Source of the DNA: Thermomonospora echinospora
GTDB lineage: Bacteria; Actinomycetota; Actinomycetes; Streptosporangiales; Streptosporangiaceae
Assembly (NCBI RefSeq): GCF_900108175.1
Contig: NZ_FNVO01000004.1
Span: 310,001 to 374,000 of the forward strand
DNA: 64,000 nucleotides
Direction: 5' to 3'
In this document: in pieces, positions 37,142 through 46,681 of the stretch
Position numbering within the stretch: the first letter of the stretch is position 1
Layout: every line of letters begins with the position of its first letter
Notes under the pieces: model-generated
Databases searched by the model: none
What the model was told of the DNA's origin: nothing
The model's input: the letters and a program-made list of their open reading frames with translations, nothing else
Program-made: the position numbers and the translations under genes

Positions 37142-39294
37142 TCGTTCTGGCCTCGCTCACGATCCTGCTGCCGTTCGCGGCGGCCTTCGCCGGGATGCTG
37201 CTGGGGCCTTGGGCGTCCCGGCGGCTGGGCGCCCGTCCGCTGCCCGCCGCGTCCGCCGGCGCTCCGGGGAGCCCCGGCGGCCCGCGGACTCCCGACGCCC
37301 AGCCGCCTCCCGGAACACCCGAGGAGACGCCCGTCGAGGTGAGCGCCGAAGCGCCGACCACGCCCCTGCCGGTGGCCCGGCCGGAGACCGCCCCCGTCCC
37401 GGGCGGCGGTCCCCGTTCGGCCGAACTCGGGCGGCAGGTCGCCGGCGACATGGCGCTGCGCGGGCTCCGCCACAACGGCCCCGCCCTGATCGCCTGCCTG
37501 CCGATGGCGGTCTCGACCGTGCTGGCGCTGATCGTGGCGGTGGTGGTCTGGCGCGAGCCCGGAGTCCGTACCGGCGTGCTGACGTCCATCCCGACCGGCA
37601 CGATCGACATCGCGGTCGGCCTGCGGGTGGACGGGCTGGCGGCGCTGGTCGGGCTGATGGTCTGCTGCGTCGCGCTGGCCGTGCAGGTCTACTCGGTCGC
37701 CTACATGGCCAAGGACCCGCGCTACTCGTCCTACACGGCGTTCATCTCGCTGTTCACCGCCGCCATGCTGCTGGTGGTGTACGCGGGCGACCTGCTGGTG
37801 CTGTACGTCGGCTGGGAGGTCATGGGGGTCTGCTCGTACTTCCTGATCGGCCACCACTGGGAGGAGCGGGCCAACTCGCGGGCGGCCGTCAAAGCGTTCC
37901 TGATGACGCGGATCGGCGACGTCGGGTTCCTGATCGGGATCTTCGTCCTGGGGATCGGCGCGGGCACCTTCTCCATCGGCGGGGTGCTGGCGCGGATCCC
38001 GGAGATGCCGCAGGCCACGGTCACCGCCGCCGCCCTGTTGCTGCTCGCCGGGGTGGCCGGCAAGAGCGCGCAGTTCCCGCTGCACACCTGGCTGCCGGAC
38101 GCGATGGCCGGCCCGACGCCCATCAGCGCGCTGATCCACGCGGCGACGATGGTGGCGGCCGGCGTCTATGTGGTGGCCCGCCTCTACCCGGTGTTCCTGT
38201 CCTCCTCGGCCGCGCTGACCGTGCTGGGCGCCATGGCCGTGGTCTCCATGCTGGGATCCGCGCTGGCGGCGCTGGCACAGAACGACCTCAAGCGCGTCCT
38301 GGCGTACTCCACGATCAGTCAGCTCGCCTACATGGCGGCGGGGCTGGCGGTGGGCGCCCAGAGCGCGGCGATCTTCCATCTGGTGACGCACGGGGCGTTC
38401 AAGGCGCTGCTGTTCCTGGCCGCCGGATCGGTGATCTTCGTGGCCGGGTCCAACCTGCTGGGGCACTACGGCGGGCTGCGGCGGGCGATGCCGGTCACGT
38501 TCTGGTCGATGACGGCCGGGTACGCGGCGCTGGTCGGCCTTCCTCCGGTCAGCGGCTTCTTCAGCAAGGACTCCATCATCGAGGGCGCCCGGCACGCGGC
38601 GGCGCACGGCGGAATGCTCAGCGAGCAGCCGCAGGCCCGCGGCTTCGCCGCCTACGAGCCGGTCGGTCCCGGCGAACCCGCGGCGGCGTTCGCGCATCTC
38701 CCCGCTGGCATGGCCTGGCTGATCTACATCGCGCTGCTCGTCACGGTCGGGGTGACCGCCGCGTACGCGATGCGCGCCTGGCTGATGACGTTCTTCGGCG
38801 AGCCGCGCACGACGTTCGAGGCGCGCGAGGCGCCGACGCTGATGACCTGGCCGGTGGCGGCGCTGGCGGTGCCCACCGCGCTGCTGGGCTTCTTCGGCCT
38901 GGGCGCCGAGGAACTACGTCCGCACCTGGTCTCCGTGGGGCTGTCGCTGCTGTGGGCCGCCGCCGGGGTGGCGGTCGTCTACGTCCTGTGGAACCGGGAT
39001 CCGGCGCTCGATCCCGCCGACCGTCTCGGACCGCTGCGCAAGGTCCTCGACCGCGCGTTCTATGTGGATGAGGTCTACGCCGCGCTGGTCGTACGTCCCG
39101 TACAGGCGCTGGCACACATGGTCGCCGCGGCCGACCGGCGAGGCATCGACGCGGCGGTGGTGAGCACCGCAGGCTGGTCGAGGCTGGCCGGCGGGACGCT
39201 GCGCCGGCTGCAGACGGGCAACGCGCAGACCTATCTGACGGCCCTGCTCGCCGGTGTCCTGCTCCTCGTGCTCGGAGTGGTGGTGCTGCTGTGA
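37138..39294 (+). CDS. nuoL: NADH-quinone oxidoreductase subunit L, second copy
   Basis: 718 residues. The first 30 are a membrane helix, followed by a 70-residue low-complexity insert ([37 protein letters not shown]) before the next helix; ordinary NuoL lacks it. The core antiporter signature [43 protein letters not shown] is at about residue 225, [35 protein letters not shown] near 320, and the broken helix [16 protein letters not shown] near 390. It ends with the lateral helix and C-terminal helix seen in the first copy. GTG start overlapping the nuoK stop. Confidence 0.93.
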   Translation: MIVLASLTILLPFAAAFAGMLLGPWASRRLGARPLPAASAGAPGSPGGPRTPDAQPPPGTPEETPVEVSAEAPTTPLPVARPETAPVPGGGPRSAELGRQVAGDMALRGLRHNGPALIACLPMAVSTVLALIVAVVVWREPGVRTGVLTSIPTGTIDIAVGLRVDGLAALVGLMVCCVALAVQVYSVAYMAKDPRYSSYTAFISLFTAAMLLVVYAGDLLVLYVGWEVMGVCSYFLIGHHWEERANSRAAVKAFLMTRIGDVGFLIGIFVLGIGAGTFSIGGVLARIPEMPQATVTAAALLLLAGVAGKSAQFPLHTWLPDAMAGPTPISALIHAATMVAAGVYVVARLYPVFLSSSAALTVLGAMAVVSMLGSALAALAQNDLKRVLAYSTISQLAYMAAGLAVGAQSAAIFHLVTHGAFKALLFLAAGSVIFVAGSNLLGHYGGLRRAMPVTFWSMTAGYAALVGLPPVSGFFSKDSIIEGARHAAAHGGMLSEQPQARGFAAYEPVGPGEPAAAFAHLPAGMAWLIYIALLVTVGVTAAYAMRAWLMTFFGEPRTTFEAREAPTLMTWPVAALAVPTALLGFFGLGAEELRPHLVSVGLSLLWAAAGVAVVYVLWNRDPALDPADRLGPLRKVLDRAFYVDEVYAALVVRPVQALAHMVAAADRRGIDAAVVSTAGWSRLAGGTLRRLQTGNAQTYLTALLAGVLLLVLGVVVLL

Positions 39295-40796
39295 TCCTGC
39301 TCGTCACGTTGGCGGTACCGCTGGCCGGAGCGTTGCTGTTGCTCCTGCCGGGCGCGCGGTTCCTGCCCGGGGACGCCGCCGTCCGCCGCTACGGCGTGGC
39401 CGTGTCCGGTGTCACGCTGCTGCTGGCGCTGGTGACGGCGGCGGTGTTCGACCACGGCGAGCCGCACCGGATGCAGCAGGGCGTCGACTGGGCCTGGGCG
39501 CCCGCGATCGACCTGCGCTTCCATCTGGGCGTCGACGGGGTCTCGCTGCCACTGGTGGTGCTGACCGCGCTGCTGACGTTCCTGTGCTTCGTTCACATGG
39601 TGCGGCATCCGCCGAGCGGGGGACCGGCCCGGCTGCTGACCGCGCTGGTGCTGGTCCTCGAAGTCGGCATGCTCGGCACGTTCCTCGCGCTGGACCTGCT
39701 GCTGTTCTTCGTGTTCTTCGAGGTCGTGCTGATCCCCATGTACGTGGTGATCGCGCTGTGGGGCGGTGCGGGACGACGGGCCGCGGCCTACAAGTTCATC
39801 CTCTACACGCTGCTGGGCTCCGGCGTGCTGCTGGTCGGGCTGCTGCTGGTGGCGGTGAACGCGGGGACCCTCGACATGGTCGCGCTCGCCGAACGGCACG
39901 GCGGCGGGCTGTCACGCGGCGTCCAGATCACGGCGTTCGTGCTCATCGGCCTCGGCCTGGCGGTCAAGGTGCCGATGTGGCCGCTGCACACCTGGCTGCC
40001 GGACGCGCACACCGAGGCACCGACCGTGGGCTCGGTGCTGCTGGCCGGGGTGCTGCTGAAGATGGGCACCTACGGGTTCGTCCGCATCGCGCTGCCGGTG
40101 GCGCCCGAGGGCGCGCAGGTGTGGGCGCCGTGGCTGGGGCTGCTGGCCGTGATCGGGATCGTGTACGGGGCGCTGGCCTGCCTCGCCCAGCGCGACCTCA
40201 AGCGGCTGATCGCCTACTCCTCGGTCGGCCACATGGGCTTCGTGCTGCTGGGCATCGCGACGCTGACCCCGGTCGGGGTGAACGCGGCGCTGTTCGGCAA
40301 CATCGCGCACGGCCTGATCACGGGACTGCTGTTCTTCCTGGCCGGGGCCGTCAAGGAGCGGTACGGCACCGGCGACCTGGCCGCCCTGGGCGGCGGGATG
40401 CTCACCAGCGCCCCCCGGCTGGCGGCGTTCCTGACGTTCGCGTCCGTGGCGAGCCTGGGGCTGCCGGGGCTGGCGGGCTTCTGGGGGGAGATGCTGGCGC
40501 TGCTGGGCGCCTACCGGCCGGACGGCGGGCTGCCGCGCGAGACGTTCGTGACGTTCATGGCGGTGGGCGCGCTGGGCGCGGTGCTCACCGCCGCCTACTT
40601 CCTGCGGCTGCTGGCCAGGGTCACCCACGGCCCGGTGGCCGAGGACCGCCGTGACGCGGTGCTCCCGGCACCCACCTCGTCCGAGTACGCCGCCTGGGTA
40701 CCGCTGGTGATCCTGACGCTGCTGGTGGGGCTGTGGCCCAAGCTGCTGCTCGACCTGACCACCGCCCCGGTCCGGACCCTGCTGGGAGGCGGCTGA
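39291..40796 (+). CDS. nuoM: NADH-quinone oxidoreductase subunit M, second copy
   Basis: 501 residues, antiporter-like. FFVFFEVVLIPMYVVIALWGGAGRRAAAYKFILYTLLGSGVLLVG near residue 140, [41 protein letters not shown] near 225 and LKRLIAYSSVGHMGFVLLG near 300 are the NuoM signatures. Compared with the first operon's NuoM it has the classical HTEAPTVGSVLLAG motif, whereas the first copy has GQAPAGALVLIVGVLDKVG. GTG start overlapping nuoL; stop coupled at four bases to a short non-conserved frame, then nuoN. Confidence 0.93.
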   Translation: MILLVTLAVPLAGALLLLLPGARFLPGDAAVRRYGVAVSGVTLLLALVTAAVFDHGEPHRMQQGVDWAWAPAIDLRFHLGVDGVSLPLVVLTALLTFLCFVHMVRHPPSGGPARLLTALVLVLEVGMLGTFLALDLLLFFVFFEVVLIPMYVVIALWGGAGRRAAAYKFILYTLLGSGVLLVGLLLVAVNAGTLDMVALAERHGGGLSRGVQITAFVLIGLGLAVKVPMWPLHTWLPDAHTEAPTVGSVLLAGVLLKMGTYGFVRIALPVAPEGAQVWAPWLGLLAVIGIVYGALACLAQRDLKRLIAYSSVGHMGFVLLGIATLTPVGVNAALFGNIAHGLITGLLFFLAGAVKERYGTGDLAALGGGMLTSAPRLAAFLTFASVASLGLPGLAGFWGEMLALLGAYRPDGGLPRETFVTFMAVGALGAVLTAAYFLRLLARVTHGPVAEDRRDAVLPAPTSSEYAAWVPLVILTLLVGLWPKLLLDLTTAPVRTLLGGG

Positions 40797-40869
40797 TGAC
40801 CGCACCGTCCGGTTCCGCCACCGCCGGGCTCGGCCGCCGCCGTGGCGTGGGTCCCGCTGGGAGGCGCGG

Positions 40870-42381
40870 ATGATCCAGTCGATCGACTACGCGGCCATCG
40901 CGCCACCGCTGATCGTGGCGGTGGCGGCGATCGCGCTGCTGCTGGCCGACGCCTTCGGGGCGTCCCGCCGGGTGCTGGGACTGGTCTCGCTCGGCGCGGT
41001 GGGGGCGGCGCTGGTCACCGTGATAGCGCTGGCCCTCGGCGACCGGCGCGCCACGTTCTGCCTGACCGGAGACCTGCGCGGGAACGGGCCGCCGTCCTGC
41101 TCCTACGTGACCGACGACTTCACGCTGATCTTCCAGGGCGTGGTGCTGGCGGCGGCGCTGGTGGTCGTACTGCTGTCGCTGGAGGAGATCACTGCGGCGG
41201 GCGCCCGGCTGCCGGCGGGGGAGTTCCACTTCCTGCTGCTGGCCGCGATCGCCGGGGCGCTGACCCTGGTGGCCGCCCGCGATCTGGTGCTGCTGGTGGT
41301 GGCGCTGGAGACGCTGTCGCTGCCGGTGTTCGCGCTGGTGGCGCTGCGGCGGTACGACGGGGTGGCCTCCGAGGCGGCGCTGAAGCTGTTCCTGGTCTCG
41401 GTGATCTCCACGGCGGTGATGCTGTTCGGGATCAGCCTGCTGTACGGGGTGACCGGCGCCATGCACCTGGACCGGGTGGCCCCGGCGCTGGGGCGGGTGC
41501 CCGGCGACCTGGAGCCCGTCGCGGCGGTGGGCGTGGTGATGGTGCTGGCGGGCTTCGCCTTCAAGGTCGCGGCCGTGCCGTTCCACTTCTGGGCCCCGGA
41601 CGTCTACCAGGGGGCGCCGCTGCCGGTGACGGCGTTCCTGTCGGTGGTCTCCAAGGCCGCCGGGTTCGCCGGGCTGACGATCGTGGTGGCCCTCGGGCTG
41701 CCCGCCTACGGGCATGTGTGGGGGCCGGTGCTGGGCGTCCTGGCGGCGGTCACCATGACGCTGGGCAACCTGGTGGCGCTGCGGCAGCGCTCGGCGATCC
41801 GGCTGCTGGCCTGGTCGTCCATCGCCCAGTCCGGCTACATGCTGGCCCCGCTGGCGGTGGGGGACGAACGGCTGCCCGAGGCGGTGGCGGCCACCGTCGC
41901 CTACGTCGCCATCTACAGCGTCATGAACATCGGGGCGTTCGCCGTGGTGATCGGGTTCCGGCGCCGTGCGGGAGCCCCCGCCGCGGGCCCGGCCCCGTCC
42001 TGGGACACCCTGGACGACTACCGCGGCCTGGCCCGGCGCAACCCCGCGACCGCCGCCGCCATGGCCTTCTTCCTGATCTGCCTGGCCGGACTGCCGCCGG
42101 GGGTGATGGGCCTGTTCGCCAAGATCGTCGTCTTCCGGGCCACCGTGGCGGGCGGGGCGACCTGGCTGGCCGTCGTCATGGCCGTCAACACCGTCATCGC
42201 GCTGTACTACTACCTGGCCTGGGCGGCCCGGCTGTTCGCCGCGCCCTCCGGCGCCGCCGAGCCGCCGCGGATGCCCCGCGGGGCCGCGGTCCGCGCGGCC
42301 ATCGGCGCGGCGGCGGCCGGCGCCGTGGTGCTGTCGGTCGCCCCCCAACTGGTCCTGCAGGCGGCCGCCGCCATCACCTGA
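40870..42381 (+). CDS. nuoN: NADH-quinone oxidoreductase subunit N, second copy
   Basis: 503 residues. KVAAVPFHFWAPDVYQGAPLPVTAFLSVVSKAAGFAGL near residue 240 and AIRLLAWSSIAQSGYMLAPL near 310 are NuoN hallmarks. GGGAGG lies five bases before the ATG. Seventy bases separate it from nuoM, unlike the overlapped genes upstream. Last gene of the second cluster; no nuoE/F/G or nuoD was found on either side in this window, so an NADH-binding module is missing. Confidence 0.93.
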   Translation: MIQSIDYAAIAPPLIVAVAAIALLLADAFGASRRVLGLVSLGAVGAALVTVIALALGDRRATFCLTGDLRGNGPPSCSYVTDDFTLIFQGVVLAAALVVVLLSLEEITAAGARLPAGEFHFLLLAAIAGALTLVAARDLVLLVVALETLSLPVFALVALRRYDGVASEAALKLFLVSVISTAVMLFGISLLYGVTGAMHLDRVAPALGRVPGDLEPVAAVGVVMVLAGFAFKVAAVPFHFWAPDVYQGAPLPVTAFLSVVSKAAGFAGLTIVVALGLPAYGHVWGPVLGVLAAVTMTLGNLVALRQRSAIRLLAWSSIAQSGYMLAPLAVGDERLPEAVAATVAYVAIYSVMNIGAFAVVIGFRRRAGAPAAGPAPSWDTLDDYRGLARRNPATAAAMAFFLICLAGLPPGVMGLFAKIVVFRATVAGGATWLAVVMAVNTVIALYYYLAWAARLFAAPSGAAEPPRMPRGAAVRAAIGAAAAGAVVLSVAPQLVLQAAAAIT

Positions 42382-42408
42382 GGCACCCGCCGCCTGGGCG
42401 TCCGTGCC

Positions 42409-42590
42409 GTCGGGACGTCCGCGCGGCCGGGATGTCCGTGTTGCCGGGACGTTCGCGTTGCCGGGATACCTGTGCCGTCGGGATGCCCGAGCCGCAGGGT
42501 GCCCGCGCTGCTGGGCGTCCGCGCCGCCTGGGCGTCTGCGCCGTCGGGATGCCCGAGTCGCAGGGTGTCCGCGCCGCCGCGGGCCCGGTC
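42409..42590 (+). repeat. Degenerate 16-17-base tandem repeats after nuoN
   Basis: About ten imperfect units around CGGGATGTCCGCGCCGC; one longer block (CGTCGGGATGCCCGAGYCGC) occurs twice, 64 bases apart. A minus-strand frame ([16 protein letters not shown]...) crosses the array but has no ribosome-binding site. Non-coding minisatellite is the simplest reading. Confidence 0.7.
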
Positions 42591-42687
42591 ACGGGAACGT
42601 TTACCGAGGTCAAACCGTTGTCAGGACGTACGCCGTACGGGGGCCGCGGTCACGCGGAATGGCGAGGTAACCGGGAGGCTGACCGAA

Positions 42688-43557
42688 GTGCAGTTCAACG
42701 GTGTCAAAACGGCCGCCCTGCTCGGCGCGCTGTCCGCGCTGATGCTGGCGGTGGGCTGGGCGCTGGGCGGCCGCGCGGGGCTGGCCGTCGCGCTGGTCAT
42801 CGCCCTGACCACCAACGGCATCGCCTACTTCTTCAGCGACCGCATCGCGCTGCGCTCGATGCGCGCCCATCCGGTGGGCGAGGTGGAGGCCCCGCTGCTC
42901 TACCGGCTGGTCCGGGAGCTGTCCACCGCGGCCCGGCAGCCGATGCCCCGGCTGTACGTGTCGGAGACCATGCAGCCCAACGCGTTCGCCACCGGCCGCA
43001 ACCCGCGCAACGCGGCGGTCTGCTGCACCCGGGGCCTGCTGCGCATGCTCGACGAACGGGAGCTGCGCGCCGTGCTGGGGCACGAGCTGTCGCACGTCTA
43101 CAACCGCGACATCCTGATCTCCTCGGTGGCCGCCGCCATCGCCACGGTCATCACCTACCTGTCCTACCTGGCGATGTTCCTGCCGATCGGCCGTTCGGAG
43201 GACGACGAGGGCCCCGGGCCGTTCGGCGCCCTGCTGATGCTGATCCTGGGGCCGGTCGCCGCCACCGTCGTGCAACTGGCCATCAGCCGGACCCGCGAGT
43301 ACCAGGCGGACGCCTCCGGGGCCCGGCTCACCGGCGACCCGCTGGCGCTGGCCTCCGCACTGCGCAAGATCGAGGCGGGCACCCGGGCCATGCCGCTGCC
43401 CCAGGATCCGGAGCTGGCCTCCACCAGCTCCCTGATGATCGCCAACCCGTTCCGCGGGGTCGGCATCGGCCGGCTGTTCTCCACCCACCCACCCACCGCC
43501 GAACGCGTCGCCCGCCTGGAGCGCATGGTCGGCGGTCCCGGGCCTATGGTGCGGTGA
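42688..43557 (+). CDS. htpX: Membrane zinc metalloprotease HtpX
   Basis: 289 residues. Two N-terminal membrane helices (about 10-48), then the protease domain: zinc motif HELSH at about residues 132-136 in [12 protein letters not shown], the third ligand glutamate in [10 protein letters not shown] near 208, and two more helices between them. HtpX degrades misfolded membrane proteins with FtsH in quality control; active site faces the cytoplasm. GTG chosen for GGGAGG nine bases upstream. [16 protein letters not shown] at the end is the conserved C-terminal motif. Overlaps the convergent map gene by 14 bases. Confidence 0.93.
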   Translation: MQFNGVKTAALLGALSALMLAVGWALGGRAGLAVALVIALTTNGIAYFFSDRIALRSMRAHPVGEVEAPLLYRLVRELSTAARQPMPRLYVSETMQPNAFATGRNPRNAAVCCTRGLLRMLDERELRAVLGHELSHVYNRDILISSVAAAIATVITYLSYLAMFLPIGRSEDDEGPGPFGALLMLILGPVAATVVQLAISRTREYQADASGARLTGDPLALASALRKIEAGTRAMPLPQDPELASTSSLMIANPFRGVGIGRLFSTHPPTAERVARLERMVGGPGPMVR

Positions 43558-44311
43558 GGATGACGGGGCCGTCCGCGGTGACGGCCACGCTGTGCTCGAA
43601 GTGGGCGGCGCGGCTGCCGTCCGCGGTGACGATGCTCCAGCCGTCCCGCAACACGAAGCCGCCGTCGTCCCCGCCCTCGTGGAACATCGGCTCGATCGCG
43701 ATGGTCAACCCTTCGCGCAACCGGAGGCCGCGTCCGGGCCGTCCGGTGTTGGGCACCGAGGGGTCCTCGTGCATCGCCGTGCCGATGCCGTGCCCGCCGC
43801 AGCCCTCCAGGATCCCGTACCCGGCCTCCCGGCCCACGGTCTCCACGGCGTGCGAGACGTCGCCGAGCCGCGCGCCGGGCTGTGCCGCCTCGATCGCCCG
43901 CTTCAGGGCCCTCTCGGTGACCTTCAGCAACCGTGCCGCCGCCGCGTCGGGCGGTCCGATCGAGATGGTGACGGCCGCGTCACCGTGGTAGCCGCCGACC
44001 TCGGCGCCGCAGTCGATCGACAGCAGGTCTCCCTGCCGGAGCTTCCGCCCGTCCGGGATGCCGTGCACGACCACCTCGTTGACCGACAGGCACGTCACCG
44101 CCGGATAGGGCGTCGGCGCGGACCGCGGCAGGTAGTGCAGGAACGACGGCTGCGCGCCGTGCTCCTTGATGCACCGGGCCGCGATCGCGTCCAGCTCCGC
44201 CAGGGTCATACCGGGCTCGGCCGCCGCCGCGACCCGTTCCAGCGTGACGGCCACCACCCGGCCCGCCTCACGCATGACCGACAACTCTCGGGGACTCTTG
44301 TAGCTCACCAT
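43544..44311 (-). CDS. map: Methionine aminopeptidase, type I
   Basis: 255 residues. Metal ligands are all recognisable: [22 protein letters not shown] (two aspartates), [16 protein letters not shown] (histidine), [11 protein letters not shown] (glutamate) and a terminal glutamate in [11 protein letters not shown]. It removes the initiator methionine from new proteins. ATG at [10 protein letters not shown]; frames running upstream of this lie in the divergent XRE gene. The cassette of map plus a small divergent XRE regulator with a shared palindromic promoter suggests this copy is regulated and is not the housekeeping map linked to secY/adk in ribosomal operons (inference). Confidence 0.92.
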   Translation of the reverse strand: MVSYKSPRELSVMREAGRVVAVTLERVAAAAEPGMTLAELDAIAARCIKEHGAQPSFLHYLPRSAPTPYPAVTCLSVNEVVVHGIPDGRKLRQGDLLSIDCGAEVGGYHGDAAVTISIGPPDAAAARLLKVTERALKRAIEAAQPGARLGDVSHAVETVGREAGYGILEGCGGHGIGTAMHEDPSVPNTGRPGRGLRLREGLTIAIEPMFHEGGDDGGFVLRDGWSIVTADGSRAAHFEHSVAVTADGPVILTAP

Positions 44312-44315
44312 GGCC

Positions 44316-44342
44316 GGTATTCTAATACCAGTATTCTTATCC
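44316..44342. promoter_or_regulatory. Shared operator between map and its divergent XRE gene
   Basis: GGTATTCTAATACC (44316-44329) is a perfect palindrome around CT, followed by a related half-copy GTATTCTTATCCC. It fills most of the 48-base gap between the divergent starts and contains TATTCT/TATCCC-type -10 boxes. The XRE product is the natural ligand. Confidence 0.6.
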
Positions 44343-44359
44343 CTAGTAGAGTCATCGCC

Positions 44360-44638
44360 ATGGTGCGTACGCCGCTGACGGAAGAACAGCGCGACCGGGG
44401 CAAGGCGCTCGGGCAGGTGCTCCGTGCCGCCCGCGGGCCGCGCAGCGCCGCCGCCGTGGCCCACGAGGCCGGCATCTCCCTCGACACCTTGCGCAAGATC
44501 GAACGCGGCGCCATCGCGGCACCCGCCTTCTTCACCGTCGCCGCCCTCGCCCGGGTCCTCGACCTCGACCTGGGCGTACTGGCGCGCACCCTGATGCCGG
44601 ACGAACAGCCCGGCAGACAGACCCCCCTGGCCGGCTGA
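44360..44638 (+). CDS. Small XRE-family regulator, divergent from map
   Basis: 92 residues. HTH: LGQVLRAARGPRSAAAVAHEAGISLDTLRKIERGAIAAPAFFTVAALARVLDLDLGVL at about residues 18-76, an XRE (Cro/CI) fold. No sensor domain. ATG start with no ribosome-binding site, so possibly leaderless from the operator region. Likely represses its own gene and map from the palindrome. Confidence 0.8.
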   Translation: MVRTPLTEEQRDRGKALGQVLRAARGPRSAAAVAHEAGISLDTLRKIERGAIAAPAFFTVAALARVLDLDLGVLARTLMPDEQPGRQTPLAG

Positions 44639-44737
44639 CCCCGCCCCCGCCCGGCTCAGCCTGCTCGGCCCCGGTCCGGTCGAGAACATCGCGATCGGCA
44701 TGAACCTTGCCGACCGATCCGGCGTCACAACAGACAT

Positions 44738-44782
44738 GGGTGCGCCGGACGGCCTTTGGCGGGGTATGGCTCCGGCGCACCC
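44738..44782 (+). terminator. Stem-loop, possible terminator of the XRE gene
   Basis: Perfect 12-base arms GGGTGCGCCGGA / TCCGGCGCACCC with a 21-base loop, 100 bases after the XRE stop. The rest of 44640-45167 shows no gene. Confidence 0.5.
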
Positions 44783-45013
44783 CTCCCACTCCCGGGGCCG
44801 CGAACGGCGCGGGCGGTACCCGGGTCGTCACGCGGCCGGTGCGTCACCCCCCGGCGACCCGGCCGCGTGATCTCCCACTCCCACCGCTGGTCCACGAACT
44901 GAAAGCGTTCTGAAGCCACCGGCACCGGTCCGGTGATCTTCCTTCTGACCAGGCAAGACGTCGTCCCGCAAAGTCCTGCAACGACCCCCGGCACGATCGC
45001 CCACATCAACGGT

Positions 45014-45048
45014 GAGGGCCCCGCCGGTCACCGGCCGGCGGGGCCCTC
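45014..45048 (-). terminator. Stem-loop, probable terminator of the XRE/TPR genes
   Basis: Perfect 14-base arms GAGGGCCCCGCCGG / CCGGCGGGGCCCTC with a 7-base loop, 120 bases beyond the stop of the minus-strand regulator. Could act in both directions. Confidence 0.7.
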
Positions 45049-45167
45049 GTACGTCCGGGAAAGACAGGCACCCCGTCCCTTGGTGAGGTGACGGGGCGCC
45101 GGTGTACGCGGGGATCAGCGTAGCGCCGTCGCCGCCTGGAGTTCCCGGACGGCCGGACTCACGCACG

Positions 45168-46433
45168 TCAGGCTTCGCCGGGGTCGTGTTCGGCGGGCGA
45201 GCATAGCTCGTGGTACGCGTCCCGGAGGTCGGCCACTCCCCGGACGCTCCGGGCTTCCACGGCGCCGATGACCTCGGCCGCGCGCCAGTAGTTCGACGGC
45301 ACCAACCGGCCGCTGGTCACGGCCTGCAAAGCCGTGTGCGCCGCCTCGTCGGGCTGGTCGGCGGCGAGCAGAGCCAGGGCCAGATCGAGCCGTGCGGACG
45401 CTGCACGGCGCGGCCGGGCCGGACCGCTGCTTGGGGCCTCCAGGCGGGCCAGCACACCGCGCGCGTACGGCTCGGCCGCAGGGTCCCCCAGCCATGACAA
45501 CGTGGTGGCGGTGTAGGCGTCGCTCTTGGCCGGGTCGTACCGGTAATGGTGTTCGGGCCGGTCCGGCATCGACAGGGGCGCCACGAGTCGTTCCACGCGT
45601 GCCAGGGCGTCGCGGGTCTCCGGACCGGCGCCGAGCCGGGCCCACGCTCGCCCTTCCTGCGCGGTCGCCTGGATGAACGCCGAGCTGCTCCGCGGGGCGA
45701 TCTCCTGCGCTCCCCGGGACAACGTGATGGCCTTCCGGTAGTCGCCATCGATGAGCGTCTGCCACGCCTGCGTCTCCAACGTCCACGCGAGGATCTCGGG
45801 GTGGTCGGCGTGCTCGGCGAGCTGGGCGGCGGTACGCAGGCGCGCGGCGGCGGCCGGGCGCCGACCGAGGTCGATGTCACATGTCGCGGCGAGCAGGGAC
45901 AGCCATCCGCCGACGATGACCAGGCGCCGCCGCTCGGCCAGCGTCATCCGCGCGTCCATGAGCCGGGAGACGTAGCCGAGGTGGCGGCGGGTGCGTGCCA
46001 GCAGTTCGGCCGGTGGTGTGCGCGGATAGGCGGACGCGAGATCGTCGACGGCCATCTCCAGCGCGGTCAGGGTCTCGTCTCCGACGTCGGTTGCGGCGAC
46101 GCGGCGCGTCAGTTCGAGCGCCTCCAGCTCGTCATCGCACGCCGGCTCCCCGTGCAACGCCTGGGCGGGAACGAACAGTTCGTCCTCGGGGATGCCGAAC
46201 ACCGTGGCGTAGGCGGCGCGGTACATGGCGGAGATTCCCCCGCCTTCCTCCCATTCCTTGATGTGGCTGGCGACAGTGACGTGTGAGGGCTTCTGCCGTT
46301 CGTCAATGGTGTCGAGCAGGAGGCGGGCCAGTTCGCGGCGGCCCCACCCGCGACGTTCACGTTCGTCCCGCAGCCGCGCTCCTCTCGCGCGTCCTCCGGG
46401 GGTGATCTTGGCCCGTCGCTCGGCTCGGCTCAT
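45168..46433 (-). CDS. XRE/TPR regulator, copy 1
   Basis: 421 residues. Residues 1-90 are an XRE-like N-domain: RGARLRDERERRGWGRRELARLLLDTIDERQKPSHVTVASHIKEWEEGGGISAMYRAAYATVFG. The rest is helical repeats of TPR type (LATCDIDLGRRPAAAARLRTAAQLAEHADH, DAYTATTLSWLGDPAAEPYARGVL). Such proteins are common in filamentous actinomycetes as regulators sensing peptides or controlling differentiation, targets unknown. GGAAGG upstream of ATG. The N-domain is nearly identical to that of the next gene, whereas the TPR parts have diverged. Upstream region contains a conserved 20-base motif and integrase remnant. Confidence 0.7.
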   Translation of the reverse strand: MSRAERRAKITPGGRARGARLRDERERRGWGRRELARLLLDTIDERQKPSHVTVASHIKEWEEGGGISAMYRAAYATVFGIPEDELFVPAQALHGEPACDDELEALELTRRVAATDVGDETLTALEMAVDDLASAYPRTPPAELLARTRRHLGYVSRLMDARMTLAERRRLVIVGGWLSLLAATCDIDLGRRPAAAARLRTAAQLAEHADHPEILAWTLETQAWQTLIDGDYRKAITLSRGAQEIAPRSSSAFIQATAQEGRAWARLGAGPETRDALARVERLVAPLSMPDRPEHHYRYDPAKSDAYTATTLSWLGDPAAEPYARGVLARLEAPSSGPARPRRAASARLDLALALLAADQPDEAAHTALQAVTSGRLVPSNYWRAAEVIGAVEARSVRGVADLRDAYHELCSPAEHDPGEA

Positions 46434-46538
46434 GGTGCGCGCACCTTCCGGTCACCCGCGCCCTTCAAGGGTGCGGGCGTTCCCTGGAGTTGGCCAGTCC
46501 CCCCATCATGCCTTTTGAATCTCGTTGGGTGACAAGGG

Positions 46539-46558
46539 TTCACTGAATGCAGTCACTG
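46539..46558 (-). promoter_or_regulatory. Conserved 20-base motif upstream of regulator copy 1
   Basis: TTCACTGAATGCAGTCACTG is repeated exactly at 48116-48135 upstream of copy 2, about 105 bases before each start codon. Contains ACTG/CAGT inverted bases. Possible autoregulatory or promoter element. Confidence 0.45.
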
Positions 46559-46608
46559 CGACATTCGGGAGGGATTGTGCGCCGACAAGCGCGGGGATCA
46601 GCCGTCAG

Positions 46609-46672
46609 GCCGCTCGGCCTGCGCGGTCGGCACCCCGCCGAGGGTGGGGCCGCACTGCCTCCAGCACTACTC
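46609..46672 (+). pseudogene. Tyrosine-integrase remnant, copy 1
   Basis: About 64 bases closely match 48332-48398, covering the coding of ARAVGxPPxVGPHCLxxY of an integrase catalytic domain (the RxxH/HxxR neighbourhood). Truncated immediately after CLQHY. The preceding 50 bases (CATTCGGGAGGGAT...) also match between the two copies. Confidence 0.6.
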
Positions 46673-46681
46673 AGCGGGTGA

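Noticed and set aside
42374-42613. Minus-strand frame across the 16-17-base repeats
   Set aside because: Composition follows the repeat; no ribosome-binding site or family; convergent with nothing that suggests a gene.
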